Translations under genes and position numbers: made by a program
The notes under the pieces: generated by a model
Databases searched by the model: none
Seen by the model: only the letters and a program-made list of their open reading frames with translations
What the model was told of the DNA's origin: nothing
Shown here: piece by piece, positions 17,539 to 28,203 of the stretch
Position numbering within the stretch: the first letter of the stretch is position 1
Layout: each line of letters opens with the position of its first letter
Source of the DNA: Mycobacterium sp.
GTDB taxonomy: Bacteria; Actinomycetota; Actinomycetes; Mycobacteriales; Mycobacteriaceae
Direction of reading: 5' to 3'
DNA: 64,000 bases
Assembly: GCA_031292665.1 (NCBI GenBank)
Contig: JARLGR010000110.1
Location: 1 to 64,000, forward strand

Positions 17539-17555
17539 TTCGCAAAGTTCGCAAA
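17539..17555 (+). promoter_or_regulatory. Tandem TTCGCAAA boxes upstream of icl1 (RamB sites)
   Basis: Two exact TTCGCAAA copies at 17539-17546 and 17548-17555 lie nine bases apart in the 238-bp gap before icl1, about 160 bp from its start. RamB is known to bind TTTGCAAA-like sequences before icl1 in mycobacteria and corynebacteria. The rest of the gap shows no gene. Confidence 0.55.
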
Positions 17556-17715
17556 CAGGCACCGACCTGTGGCTGAAATTGGCAACTGAAATGGGTGGAC
17601 CTGCGTCAACAGGCTGTGCCATCGTCGGATTAGCACACCAGTGAAGTTGAGCCGCCAGCTACCGCCGGTGGGGCCTCGGCTAGTCAGCAGTGAAGACCGT
17701 TAAGGAGCACGCCCA

Positions 17716-19002
<1,287 letters not shown>

Positions 19003-19107
19003 GTTCCCCCAGCAGTGGGCGCCGGGCCCTGCCCGGCCACCGTGCACCTGCTGCGAGTTTCCGGCCGATTTGTCGCGGTGACTGCACGTTGGGTGCGCTG
19101 AAGTAGC

Positions 19108-19142
19108 ATAGGCCCCGCCCGGCCAGCCCGGGCGGGGCCTAT
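19108..19142 (+). terminator. 15-bp hairpin between icl1 and fadB2
   Basis: ATAGGCCCCGCCCGG at 19108-19122 pairs perfectly with its complement at 19128-19142 around a five-base loop. There is no U-tract, as is common for mycobacterial terminators. It lies 105 bp after icl1 and 60 bp before fadB2, and should separate the two transcripts. Confidence 0.7.
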
Positions 19143-19164
19143 TGCGGTGCAAGACGATACGGTC

Positions 19165-19194
19165 ACCGGAGAGAACCGGAGAGAACCGGAGAGA
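19165..19194 (+). repeat. Three tandem copies of ACCGGAGAGA before fadB2
   Basis: The 10-bp unit ACCGGAGAGA is repeated exactly at 19165, 19175 and 19185. Each copy contains a Shine-Dalgarno-like GGAGAGA. The last copy ends seven bases before the fadB2 GTG, so copy number could vary ribosome loading. Confidence 0.7.
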
Positions 19195-19201
19195 GAGAAC
19201 A

Positions 19202-20074
19202 GTGAGCGACGCGGCGATCGCAACGATTCAGCGGGTAGGGGTTGTCGGTGCCGGGCAGATGGGATCCGGCATCGCCGAGGTCTCGATCCGCGCCGGTGTC
19301 GGCGTGACGGTGTTCGAGCCCACCGACGCGCTGATCACCGCCGGGCGAAACCGCATCGTGAAGTCGCTGGAGCGGGGCGTCAGCGCCGGCAAGGTGACGG
19401 AGCGGGAACGCGACCGCGCCCTGGGCATGCTCACCTTCACCACGGACATGGGCGAGCTGGCCGACCGCCAACTGGTCATCGAGGCGATCGTCGAGGACGA
19501 GGCCGTCAAGGCGAAGATCTTCGCCGAACTGGACCGAGTCGTCACCGACCCCGACGCCGTGCTGGCGTCCAACACGTCGAGCATCCCGATCATGAAGATC
19601 GCCGCGGCGACCAAGAACCCGCAACGCGTGCTGGGCCTGCACTTCTTCAACCCGGTCCCGGTGCTGCCGCTGGTCGAACTGGTCTGCACGCTGGTGACCG
19701 ACGAGACCGCTGCCGCGCGCACCGAGGAGTTTGCGAGCGCGGTCCTCGGCAAGCAGGTGGTGCGGTGCTCCGACAGGTCCGGCTTCGTGGTGAACGCCCT
19801 ACTGGTGCCCTACCTGCTGTCGGCGATCCGGATGGTCGAGGCCGGTTTCGCCACCGTGGAGGACGTCGACAAGGCCGTCGTCGCCGGGCTGTCGCACCCC
19901 ATGGGCCCGTTGCGGCTGTCCGACCTCGTCGGCCTGGACACCCTGAACCTGATCGCGGACAAGATGTTCGAGGAATTCAAGGAGCCGCAGTACGGCCCGC
20001 CGCCGCTGCTGCTGCGCATGGTGGAGGCGGGCCGGTTGGGCAAGAAATCAGGTCAGGGCTTCTACAAGTACTGA
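19202..20074 (+). CDS. fadB2: 3-hydroxybutyryl-CoA dehydrogenase
   Basis: A 290-residue NAD-dependent 3-hydroxyacyl-CoA dehydrogenase (Rv0468 orthologue), acting in beta-oxidation or butyrate metabolism on short chains. The Rossmann motif VGAGQMGSGIAE is near the N-terminus, and the catalytic His lies in GLHFFNPVPVLPLVEL. Substrate residues occur in ASNTSSIP and in the C-terminal SHPMGPLRLSDLVGLD domain. I chose GTG 19202 over an in-frame start at 19142, because the latter lies in the terminator hairpin and repeat region. Confidence 0.93.
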   Translation: MSDAAIATIQRVGVVGAGQMGSGIAEVSIRAGVGVTVFEPTDALITAGRNRIVKSLERGVSAGKVTERERDRALGMLTFTTDMGELADRQLVIEAIVEDEAVKAKIFAELDRVVTDPDAVLASNTSSIPIMKIAAATKNPQRVLGLHFFNPVPVLPLVELVCTLVTDETAAARTEEFASAVLGKQVVRCSDRSGFVVNALLVPYLLSAIRMVEAGFATVEDVDKAVVAGLSHPMGPLRLSDLVGLDTLNLIADKMFEEFKEPQYGPPPLLLRMVEAGRLGKKSGQGFYKY

Positions 20075-20124
20075 TACGAGTACTGACGTGCCCGCAAACG
20101 ACGTCGCGCATGACAGCGTCCTGA

Positions 20125-21033
<909 letters not shown>

Positions 21034-21075
21034 CGGCCTCCATGCGGTCGCCGGCCGTCGCCGCCGGGCGAGTAG

Positions 21076-21939
21076 CTACTTCTCACACGTGAACTGGCAG
21101 ACGTCGGTGTAGCCCTGGCGGAACAGCTTCGCGCAGCCGGTCAGGTACTTCATGTAGCGGTCGTAGACGTCTTGCGACTGGATCGCGATGGCCTGCTCCC
21201 TGTTGGCCTCCAGCGCGGCGGCCCACGTCTCCAGCGTCCGGGCGTAGTGCAGCTGCAGCGACTGGATCCGCGTCAGCTTGAAACCGGCCCCGGTCGCGTA
21301 CTCTTCGACCGACGGGACTGTCGGGAGCCAGCCGCCCGGGAAGATCTCGGCCAGGATGAACTGGGTGAAGTGAACGATTTCGTGGGTCAGCGTATTGCCC
21401 TGCGCCCTGGCATCTTTGAAGGTGGGACGGCAGATGGTGTGCAGCAGCATGACACCGTCGGCCCGCAGTACGCGGTATGCCATTTCGAAGAAGTGGCCCC
21501 AGCGTTGGCGGCCGAAGTGCTCGAAGGCGCCGATCGAGACGATGCGGTCGACCGGCTCGTCGAACTTCTCCCAGCCCTCCAGCAAGACCCGCCGGCTGCG
21601 GGGGGTGTCCATCTCCTCGAACGACTTCTGCACGTGCTTGGCCTGGTTCTCCGACAGCGTCAGGCCGACGACATTGACGTCGTATTTTTCGATGGCGCGC
21701 CGCGCCGTGGCGCCCCAGCCGCAGCCGATGTCCAGCAGCGTCATCCCCGGCTCGAGGTGCAGTTTGCCCAGCGCCAGGTCGATCTTGGCGATCTGAGCCT
21801 CTTCCAGCGTCATGTCGTCACGCTCGAAGTACGCGCAACTGTAGGTCTGGGTGGGGTCGAGGAACAGCCGGAAGAAGTCGTCGGACAGGTCGTAATGGGC
21901 TTGCACGTTCCCGAAATGCGGCGTGAGCTGCACGGACAT
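21076..21939 (-). CDS. pcaA: Mycolic acid cyclopropane synthase PcaA
   Basis: A 287-residue SAM-dependent cyclopropane synthase (Rv0470c orthologue) that makes the proximal cis-cyclopropane of alpha-mycolates. [14 protein letters not shown] binds [18 protein letters not shown], the bicarbonate-site region with GAFEHFG, and IFPGGWLPT are conserved. I took ATG 21939 (MSVQLTPHFGNV) as in the known protein; an ATG two codons upstream is possible. It is convergent with umaA, and madR lies upstream on the same strand. Confidence 0.94.
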   Translation of the reverse strand: MSVQLTPHFGNVQAHYDLSDDFFRLFLDPTQTYSCAYFERDDMTLEEAQIAKIDLALGKLHLEPGMTLLDIGCGWGATARRAIEKYDVNVVGLTLSENQAKHVQKSFEEMDTPRSRRVLLEGWEKFDEPVDRIVSIGAFEHFGRQRWGHFFEMAYRVLRADGVMLLHTICRPTFKDARAQGNTLTHEIVHFTQFILAEIFPGGWLPTVPSVEEYATGAGFKLTRIQSLQLHYARTLETWAAALEANREQAIAIQSQDVYDRYMKYLTGCAKLFRQGYTDVCQFTCEK

Positions 21940-22124
21940 AACCAAGTGGGCCTTTCTGTATGCGAGAGCTAGGCGCGCGGCGCTCGCGGCGCCATCCCAG
22001 CTATCCCCCGATGCATCCCCTGCATGCTAGCCGTTCGGGCGGTCCAAGTCGCATTCCTGACCAGGACATAGGTCACATACCGACGGGGTCAACCCCACGA
22101 TCGCGCAGGTGCGATTGCGCGGCG

Positions 22125-22865
22125 CTACTCGCCGGACCCGTCTCGGTGCTCGCGCGGCGGCACGATCGGCGAGGGGTGTGGCTGCTCGCGAAACTTCTCC
22201 AGCGAACCGCCGGCCTCGACGATCCCGCACAGCGCGCTCCAGCACAGCATGGTCAGGTAGTCGATCAGCTCTTCGGCGCTCATCCGCGGGTCGGAGACCC
22301 AGGAGTGGGTGGCCAGCTGCACGCCGCCGACGGTCATGTAGGCCCAGGGCTCCACGCCGCCGGTGTCCATGCCCGCCGCCTGCATGCGGCGGCGCAGCAT
22401 CATCGAGAGCATGCGGGCGATGATGCGCTCGGAGTCGGCGATCACTTTGCTCTTGGTGGGCGAGCTGTTGGCCATCACGAATCGATACGGCTCCGGTTCG
22501 TCGGCCACGGTTTCGACGTACACCCGGATGATCTCTCGGGTCAGGTCGAAGCCGTCCAGGTTGGATGACAGCGCCCCCGCCATGTTGGGAATAAGGGTCG
22601 TCTGCGCGAATCGCATCAGCACCGCGGTCGTCAGATCGTTCTTGTCGACGAAGTAGCGGTACAGCACGGTCTTGGAGACGCCGATCGCCGCCGCTATCTC
22701 GTCCATGCTCAGGAAGCGGCCGTAGCGGCGGATCGCGATGATCGTGCCGTCAACCAGCTCATTTCGGCGCTCCACCTTGTGTTGGTGCCAGCGCCGTTTT
22801 CGACCATCCATCTTCACGGTCGCAGCCGGGATTTGCTCTGCCAATGTCCGCCGATTCCCATTCAC
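22125..22865 (-). CDS. madR: TetR-family regulator of mycolate desaturation
   Basis: A 246-residue TetR-family protein (Rv0472c orthologue). The helix-turn-helix is at about 45-80 (MDEIAAAIGVSKTVLYRYFVDKNDL), followed by a larger ligand-binding domain. Rv0472c is known as MadR, which controls desA1/desA2 in response to long-chain acyl-CoA. The start may be ATG 22865 or the later Met19 (22811). It lies upstream of pcaA on the same strand, separated by about 185 bp. Confidence 0.82.
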   Translation of the reverse strand: MNGNRRTLAEQIPAATVKMDGRKRRWHQHKVERRNELVDGTIIAIRRYGRFLSMDEIAAAIGVSKTVLYRYFVDKNDLTTAVLMRFAQTTLIPNMAGALSSNLDGFDLTREIIRVYVETVADEPEPYRFVMANSSPTKSKVIADSERIIARMLSMMLRRRMQAAGMDTGGVEPWAYMTVGGVQLATHSWVSDPRMSAEELIDYLTMLCWSALCGIVEAGGSLEKFREQPHPSPIVPPREHRDGSGE

Positions 22866-22983
22866 TTGACGCCCTAGATACTACGGCTTAGGGGGGCCTG
22901 GTTGGCACATGGCCCGGGCGTGTGATGGGTCCCGCCGAATGGTGTTGCCACACCAACTCGTCGAGGCGATACATGATGGACGG

Positions 22984-24363
22984 GTGGCACACAGAGTCTC
23001 AGTCGGGGCCTCGCATGGCGGCCAAGCGTCCGGGTCAAGCGCGGAGCGAAATGCCGGCGCGCCGTCGACGCGCGCTCACTCGTCCTTCGCGGAATCCTTT
23101 GCCGGCGCCGATCCGGAAACCGACGCGCAGCGGCGGGCGGCGCTGCGGCGGATGAAGATGGTCGCACTGAGCTTCTTGATCGGTGCGACCGTGGTGTTTC
23201 TCGCCTGCCAATGGGCGCAGTCCCACGCCGGCGCGGGCGCCTGGGTCGGCTACGTCGGAGCGGCGGCGGAGGCCGGCATGGTGGGCGCCCTGGCGGACTG
23301 GTTCGCCGTTACCGCGCTGTTCAAGCACCCGCTGGGCATCCCGATCCCCCACACCGCGATCATCAAGCGCAAGAAGGACCAGCTCGGCGAGGGCCTGGGC
23401 ACCTTCGTGAGGGAGAACTTCCTGTCGCAGCCGGTGGTGGAGACAAAGTTGCGCGACGCCCAGGTGCCCGGCCGGCTCGGCAAGTGGCTGGCGGAGGCTG
23501 CACACGCCGAGCGGGTGGCCGGCGAGACGGCGACTGTGCTCCGGGTTCTGGTGGAACTCCTGCGGGACGACGATGTCCAGCAGGTGATCGACCGGATGAT
23601 CGTGCGCCGCATCGCCGAACCGCAGTGGGGTCCCCCGGTGGGTCGGGTGCTGGGGACCCTGCTGGCCGAGAATCGCCAGGAGGCCCTGATCCAATTGCTG
23701 GCCGACCGGGCGTTCCACTGGTCGCTGAACGCCGGAGAAGTCATCCAGCGGGTGGTCGAGCGCGACTCGCCCAGCTGGTCGCCGCGATTCGTCGATCACC
23801 TCGTCGGCGACCGCATACACCGCGAACTGATGGACTTCACCGACAAGGTCCGCCGCGACCCCCACCACGAACTGCGGCGTTCGGCGACCCGCTTCCTGTT
23901 CGAGTTCGCCGACGACCTGCAGCGCGACCCGGCGACCATCACGCGCGCCGACGAGATCAAAGAGCAGCTGATGGCGCGCGACGAGATCGCCAGCGCCGCC
24001 GCGACGGCGTGGCAGACGCTCAAGAGGCTCGTGCTCGAGGGCGTTGAAGACCCGTCCAGCACGTTGCGGAGCCGCATCACGTCCACGGTCGTCCGGATCG
24101 GCGAATCGCTGCGCGACGACGCCGACCTGCGCGACAAGGTCGACAACTGGCTGGTGCGGGCGGCCCAGCACCTGGTCGCGCAGTACGGGGTGGAGATCAC
24201 CGCCATCATCACCGAGACGATCGAGCGTTGGGACGCCGGTGAAGCCAGTCGGCGGATTGAACTGCACGTGGGCCGTGACCTGCAGTTCATTCGGATCAAT
24301 GGCACCGTGGTGGGGTCGCTGGCGGGGCTGGTCATCTACGCCGTCGGGCAGCTGCTGTTCTAG
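22984..24363 (+). CDS. DUF445 membrane-anchored protein
   Basis: A 459-residue DUF445 protein (Rv0473 equivalent). One hydrophobic helix sits at about 58-80 (LSFLIGATVVFLAC) next to the family segment GMVGALADWFAVTALFKHPLGIPIPHTAIIK. A long helical region follows, and a C-terminal hydrophobic anchor (SLAGLVIYAVGQLLF) ends the protein. I chose GTG 22984 because it gives a length close to the orthologue; an in-frame start at 22909 would add 25 unconserved residues. The function is unknown, perhaps envelope-related. Confidence 0.75.
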   Translation: MAHRVSVGASHGGQASGSSAERNAGAPSTRAHSSFAESFAGADPETDAQRRAALRRMKMVALSFLIGATVVFLACQWAQSHAGAGAWVGYVGAAAEAGMVGALADWFAVTALFKHPLGIPIPHTAIIKRKKDQLGEGLGTFVRENFLSQPVVETKLRDAQVPGRLGKWLAEAAHAERVAGETATVLRVLVELLRDDDVQQVIDRMIVRRIAEPQWGPPVGRVLGTLLAENRQEALIQLLADRAFHWSLNAGEVIQRVVERDSPSWSPRFVDHLVGDRIHRELMDFTDKVRRDPHHELRRSATRFLFEFADDLQRDPATITRADEIKEQLMARDEIASAAATAWQTLKRLVLEGVEDPSSTLRSRITSTVVRIGESLRDDADLRDKVDNWLVRAAQHLVAQYGVEITAIITETIERWDAGEASRRIELHVGRDLQFIRINGTVVGSLAGLVIYAVGQLLF

Positions 24364-24372
24364 GGGTGCTAA

Positions 24373-24398
24373 CAAGTGCTTGCAAAAGCAAGCACTTG
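24373..24398 (+). promoter_or_regulatory. Perfect 11-bp inverted repeat before the XRE gene
   Basis: CAAGTGCTTGC at 24373-24383 and its exact complement at 24388-24398 flank AAAA. It lies 50-75 bp before the start of the XRE regulator and 10 bp after the DUF445 stop. Either an operator bound by the downstream regulator or a terminator of the upstream gene would fit. The lack of a T-tract and the symmetry favour an operator. Confidence 0.5.
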
Positions 24399-24447
24399 CC
24401 ATTAGTCTGAGGGTGTCAGCAACGCCCATCGGACCCAGGAGTACGCA

Positions 24448-24864
24448 ATGGCACCCGAGGAGAAGCTCTCCGCGAAGGTGTCCACGGCCGCGTCCGACAT
24501 GGCCTCCGACATCGGCAGCTTCATCCGGGACTTGCGCGAGAACGCGCAGGTCTCGGTGCGGCAACTCGCCGAGCGGTCCGGCGTCAGCAACCCGTATCTG
24601 AGCCAGGTGGAGCGCGGACTGCGTAAACCGTCCGCGGACGTCCTGAACCAGATCGCCAAGGCGCTGCGGATTTCCGCCGAGGTTCTCTACGTCCGCGCGG
24701 GGATTCTCGAGCCGAGCGAGAAAAGCCAGGTGCGCGACGCCATCATCACCGATGCGGCGATCACCGAGCGCCAGAAGCAGGTGCTGCTCGACATCTACGC
24801 CTCATTCACCCAACAAAACGAATCCGCCCAAGACCAGGAGGAGTGTCCGACGCACGGCGAGTGA
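24448..24864 (+). CDS. XRE-family transcriptional regulator
   Basis: A 138-residue regulator (Rv0474 equivalent). The helix-turn-helix at about 25-80 (SVRQLAERSGVSNPYLSQVERGLRKPSADVL) is a Cro/C1 type. The rest is helical with an acidic C-terminus ending ECPTHGE, holding the only Cys. Rv0474 has been linked to copper response and to rpoB control. A symmetrical 26-bp site upstream may be its operator. It precedes hbhA but is separated by 195 bp. Confidence 0.85.
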   Translation: MAPEEKLSAKVSTAASDMASDIGSFIRDLRENAQVSVRQLAERSGVSNPYLSQVERGLRKPSADVLNQIAKALRISAEVLYVRAGILEPSEKSQVRDAIITDAAITERQKQVLLDIYASFTQQNESAQDQEECPTHGE

Positions 24865-25059
24865 GAAGCGCGTCGGCGGGGCAGCGTGCCGAGTTCGGTC
24901 CGCCGTTACGCCAGAACTGCGCTTCCACATCGGCCGGGTGACGTGTATAGACCGACGGCCGCTCCGGTTACCCGAAAGGAAGGGACCAAACGCCCCCTAG
25001 CATCCAGACCACACACGTAGTAACGCTGATACCGAACACACACCATGAAAGGAAAAACC

Positions 25060-25653
25060 ATGGCTGAGAACTCGAACATCGACGATTTGCGGGCCCCCCT
25101 GCTGGCGGCGCTGGGCGCGGCCGACTTGGCGCTGGCCACCGTCAACGACTTGATCGCGAACCTTCGTGACCGCGCCGAAGAGACCCGCACCGACACCCGC
25201 AGCCGCGTCGAGGAGAGCCGCGCTCGCCTGACCAAGCTGCAGGAGGACCTGCCCGAGCAGTTCACCGAGCTGCGCGAGAAATTCACCAGCGAGGAGCTGC
25301 GCAAGGCCGCCGAGGGCTACCTGGAGGCGGCGACCGACCGGTACAACGAGCTGGTGGAGCGGGGCGAGGCCGCCCTGCAGCGGCTGCGCAGCCAGCGGGC
25401 CATCGAGGACGCGTCGGCTCGCGCGGAAGGCTACGTGGACCAGGCCGTGGAGCTGACTCAGGAAGCGCTGGGCACGGTCGCTTCGCAGACCCGCGCCGTC
25501 GGTGAGCGTGCGGCCAAGCTGGTCGGCATCGAGCTGCCCAAGAAGGCCGAGGCAGCCAAGAGGGCACCCGCCAAGAAGGCTCCGGCGAAAAAGGCTGTGG
25601 CCAAGAAGGCCCCGGCCAAGAAGGCGTCGGCCAAGAAGGTCACCCAGAAGTAA
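25060..25653 (+). CDS. hbhA: Heparin-binding haemagglutinin
   Basis: A 197-residue surface adhesin (Rv0475 orthologue) that binds heparan sulfate on epithelial cells. The centre is a long coiled coil (about 20-130, heptads in [20 protein letters not shown]). The C-terminus is a Lys/Ala/Pro-rich repeat of the type KKAPA (about 160-197), which binds heparin and is methylated on lysines in known orthologues. The start is ATG 25060 behind AAAGGA; an in-frame ATG at 25045 precedes it. The gap 24865-25059 holds only promoter-like AT-richer sequence. Confidence 0.95.
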   Translation: MAENSNIDDLRAPLLAALGAADLALATVNDLIANLRDRAEETRTDTRSRVEESRARLTKLQEDLPEQFTELREKFTSEELRKAAEGYLEAATDRYNELVERGEAALQRLRSQRAIEDASARAEGYVDQAVELTQEALGTVASQTRAVGERAAKLVGIELPKKAEAAKRAPAKKAPAKKAVAKKAPAKKASAKKVTQK

Positions 25654-25694
25654 GGCGCCCGCCCTTCGGGGCGGTTCGCCAAAAGCACAACACT

Positions 25695-25729
25695 CGACCC
25701 GGAGTCGCTGCTACGGCGACTCCGGGTCG
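25695..25729 (+). terminator. Intrinsic terminator after hbhA
   Basis: CGACCCGGAGTCGC (25695-25708) pairs perfectly with 25716-25729 around a seven-base loop and is followed by ACGTTTT. It lies 42 bp after the hbhA stop. Confidence 0.8.
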
Positions 25730-25750
25730 ACGTTTTGGGCGCGGCCCGCA

Positions 25751-25756
25751 TACCCT
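25751..25756 (+). promoter_or_regulatory. -10 element of a leaderless transcript
   Basis: TACCCT (TANNNT type) ends exactly seven bases before the GTG at 25763, placing the expected transcription start on the start codon. No Shine-Dalgarno sequence is present. Confidence 0.5.
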
Positions 25757-25762
25757 TGAGGC

Positions 25763-26047
25763 GTGAACCTCGTGGCTACCGTCCTGTTCGTGTTGCAGAT
25801 CGCCGTCTTGGTGACGGCGGTGTACGCGTTTGTGCACGCGGCGCTGCAGCGCCCCGACGCCTACACGGCCGCCGAAAAGCTGACCAAGCCGGTGTGGCTG
25901 GTGATCCTTGGTGTGGCCGTCGCGTTGACCTCGATTCTTGGCTTCGTTTTTGGCGTGCTCGGCACGGTGATCGCCGCGTGTGCCGCCGGCGTGTACCTGG
26001 TCGATGTGCGGCCCAAGCTCCTCGAGATCCAGGGGAAGTCACGCTAG
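25763..26047 (+). CDS. DUF2516-type membrane protein
   Basis: A 94-residue protein (Rv0476 equivalent) with three hydrophobic segments: [39 protein letters not shown] and [19 protein letters not shown]. It ends in a basic tail, [10 protein letters not shown]. It starts at GTG 25763, apparently leaderless. The next gene begins four bases after its stop. The function is unknown. Confidence 0.8.
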   Translation: MNLVATVLFVLQIAVLVTAVYAFVHAALQRPDAYTAAEKLTKPVWLVILGVAVALTSILGFVFGVLGTVIAACAAGVYLVDVRPKLLEIQGKSR

Positions 26048-26051
26048 CGGG

Positions 26052-26471
26052 ATGAAGCCCCTGCTGACGGCGCCCGCCGCGGCGCTGTTCGCCGTTTTCG
26101 GCCCGTTTTCGGCGACCACCTGCCTGGCCGATCCGGGCACCGCGTCGCCGCCTTTCGTCGATCACACGCAATGGGCCCAATGGCACGGCCTGCCCAGCCT
26201 GCGCGTGTTTCCGACCCCGTCCGGCCGGACGGCCGCCAGACAGCCGGCGTCCGAGGCTGCCGCGAACGAAGCCTGGGCCGAGGTGCTCGCGCTGTCGCCG
26301 GACGCCGACACGCCCGGAATGCGCGCACAGTTCATCTGCCACTGGGAGTTCGCCGAACTGGCGCAACCGGGTAAGACCAGCTGGAACCTGGAGCCCTGGC
26401 GGCCGGTGGTCGACGACGCCGAGATGGTGGCATCCGGGTGCAATCCCGGCGGCCCGGAAGAGGCGTTCTAG
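26052..26471 (+). CDS. Secreted DUF2599-type protein
   Basis: A 139-residue exported protein (Rv0477 equivalent). The signal peptide [19 protein letters not shown] ends near a Cys in ATTCLADP. The mature part has [20 protein letters not shown], typical of the DUF2599 family, and two further cysteines. It starts four bases after the preceding stop and shares one base of its stop with the deoC start. It is likely periplasmic or extracellular; the function is unknown. Confidence 0.78.
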   Translation: MKPLLTAPAAALFAVFGPFSATTCLADPGTASPPFVDHTQWAQWHGLPSLRVFPTPSGRTAARQPASEAAANEAWAEVLALSPDADTPGMRAQFICHWEFAELAQPGKTSWNLEPWRPVVDDAEMVASGCNPGGPEEAF

Positions 26472-27145
26472 TGGCGAGCCAACCGACCCGGGCACAGGTT
26501 GCTGCACTCGTCGACCACACCCTGCTCAAACCCGAGGCCACCGCCGCCGACGTGGTCGCGCTGGTCGCCGAAGCGGCAGAGCTGGGTGTCTATGCGGTGT
26601 GCGTCTCGCCGTCGATGGTGCCGGTCGCGGTGCAGGCCGGTGACCTGCGGGTGGCGGCCGTGGCGGGTTTTCCGTCGGGCAAGCACGTCCCGGCGGTCAA
26701 GGCGCACGAGGCCGAACTTGCCGTGGAATCCGGCGCGAGCGAGATCGACATGGTCATCGATGCCGGCGCCGCGCTGGCCGGAGACGTCGCCGCGGTGCGC
26801 TCGGACATCGAGGCGGTGCGTGGCGCAGCCGGGACGGCGGTGCTCAAGGTGATCGTCGAGTCGGCGGTGCTCTTGGCCCACGCCGACGAGCCCACGCTGG
26901 CGGCCGTGTGCCGCGCCGCCGAGGACGCCGGGGCCGACTTCGTCAAGACGTCCACCGGCTTTCATCCCGCGGGCGGCGCGTCGGTGCGCGCCGTCAGGGT
27001 GATGGCACGGGCCGTCGGCGGGCGGTTGGGAGTCAAGGCCAGTGGGGGCATCCGCACGGCCGCCGACGCACTGGCCATGCTCGACGCGGGCGCCACCAGG
27101 CTCGGCCTTTCGGGCACCCGGGCGGTGCTCGACGGGCTCGATTGA
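26471..27145 (+). CDS. deoC: Deoxyribose-phosphate aldolase
   Basis: A 224-residue class I aldolase (Rv0478 orthologue) converting 2-deoxyribose-5-phosphate to glyceraldehyde-3-phosphate and acetaldehyde. The Schiff-base Lys159 is in FVKTSTGF, the helper Lys189 in GVKASGGI, and Asp93/Asp97 in [10 protein letters not shown]. It starts at GTG 26471, whose G is the last base of the preceding TAG stop. The Rv0476-Rv0477-deoC equivalents form one tight operon. Confidence 0.94.
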   Translation: MASQPTRAQVAALVDHTLLKPEATAADVVALVAEAAELGVYAVCVSPSMVPVAVQAGDLRVAAVAGFPSGKHVPAVKAHEAELAVESGASEIDMVIDAGAALAGDVAAVRSDIEAVRGAAGTAVLKVIVESAVLLAHADEPTLAAVCRAAEDAGADFVKTSTGFHPAGGASVRAVRVMARAVGGRLGVKASGGIRTAADALAMLDAGATRLGLSGTRAVLDGLD

Positions 27146-27168
27146 CCTGTCCGGCCAGAAGCCGCCCG

Positions 27169-28203
27169 TCAGACGCTGGCGAAGCAGGGGTCGGTGTTGT
27201 TGCCGGCGGGGATGGCCGCGTTCTGGGTGGAGAAGTGGGCGGTCACTCCGCTGGAGGTCACCTGCACGCTGTCCGCGTGAATGCCCAACGGGAAGTTCGT
27301 CGTCAGGTTCGAGGTGAAGTCGTCCAGCGTCGACTGCACGGACTCCTTCGGCATCGTGAAGCCGAGCGCATTGAACGTTTCGATCTGCAACTCCAGTCCG
27401 TTGCCGGACACCACCGGCTTGGCCGTGATGTTGTCCAGCATCCCCTTCAACTCGATGGTGCCGTCGGCGGGGTGGGTGGTCACGCTGTTGGTGACGAACG
27501 GGCCCAGGACCGGGATGGCATTCTGCACCGACTCCTTGATCCCGTCACTGGTCCAGGTGATGGTGGCGTCCAGCGCGCCGATGGTGCCCTTGGAGTTGGC
27601 CGTCGACTTCAGCTGGACATTGCGGATGTCGAGGTTGAGCTTCATGCCCCTGGCATCGCGGATCTGGTTGCCGGCCGTCTGCACCGAGATGTTGGTGTAG
27701 TGGTTCGTGGCGTGCTGCCACAGCATCAGCGGCGTGACGCCGAAGGACGCGGTGGCCTGGTCCTTCACCTCGCACGCCACCGCCTCGGCGACCTTGCTGT
27801 CCGCGACGTGGCGGGCATACAGCTCGAGTCCGACGATCCCGGCGATCACGAGCGCGACCACGATGATGCAGACCAGCAGGATAGACAGCGGGTCGCGAAG
27901 GAAGCGTCGTTTTCTCTTCACCGGTGCCGGACCTTCGTTGGGAGCGGCCAACTTCTCCGTTGGGCCCGCGGGCGGAATGGGCGGAGGTGGGTAGCCGGGC
28001 CTCTGGGCGTTGGGGTGCGGGGCACCTATCCGATCGGTCTGCCCGGGCACCGGGGCGGGCGCGGGCGGCGGTGACTGGACCGGGCCGCCGGTGCTGATGC
28101 GCTCAGTGGGGCGCTCGGTGGGAGGCTGGCCGAAGGGACCTTGATTGCCGGGACGGGCCCACGTCGACGGGTCTTCGTTCGGTGGTCCTTGTGGGTTCGT
28201 CAC
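27169..28203 (-). CDS. DUF2993 (LmeA-like) membrane-anchored protein
   Basis: A 344-residue protein (Rv0479c equivalent). The first 95 residues are Pro-rich and presumably cytosolic. A basic patch, KRKRR, precedes one membrane helix (ILLVCIIVVALVIAGIVGLEL, about 106-126). The rest is an extracytoplasmic DUF2993 domain, the fold of LmeA, a lipomannan elongation factor paralogue. The start is GTG 28203, overlapping the nitrilase stop by four bases. A role in envelope lipid or glycolipid binding is an inference from the family. Confidence 0.82.
   Translation of the reverse strand: MTNPQGPPNEDPSTWARPGNQGPFGQPPTERPTERISTGGPVQSPPPAPAPVPGQTDRIGAPHPNAQRPGYPPPPIPPAGPTEKLAAPNEGPAPVKRKRRFLRDPLSILLVCIIVVALVIAGIVGLELYARHVADSKVAEAVACEVKDQATASFGVTPLMLWQHATNHYTNISVQTAGNQIRDARGMKLNLDIRNVQLKSTANSKGTIGALDATITWTSDGIKESVQNAIPVLGPFVTNSVTTHPADGTIELKGMLDNITAKPVVSGNGLELQIETFNALGFTMPKESVQSTLDDFTSNLTTNFPLGIHADSVQVTSSGVTAHFSTQNAAIPAGNNTDPCFASV

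Noticed and set aside
24939-25001. Short ORF (20 codons) before hbhA as a leader peptide
   Set aside because: It has no biased codon run, hairpin or spacing signal like those of the polycysteine ORF; chance is sufficient in a 195-bp gap.
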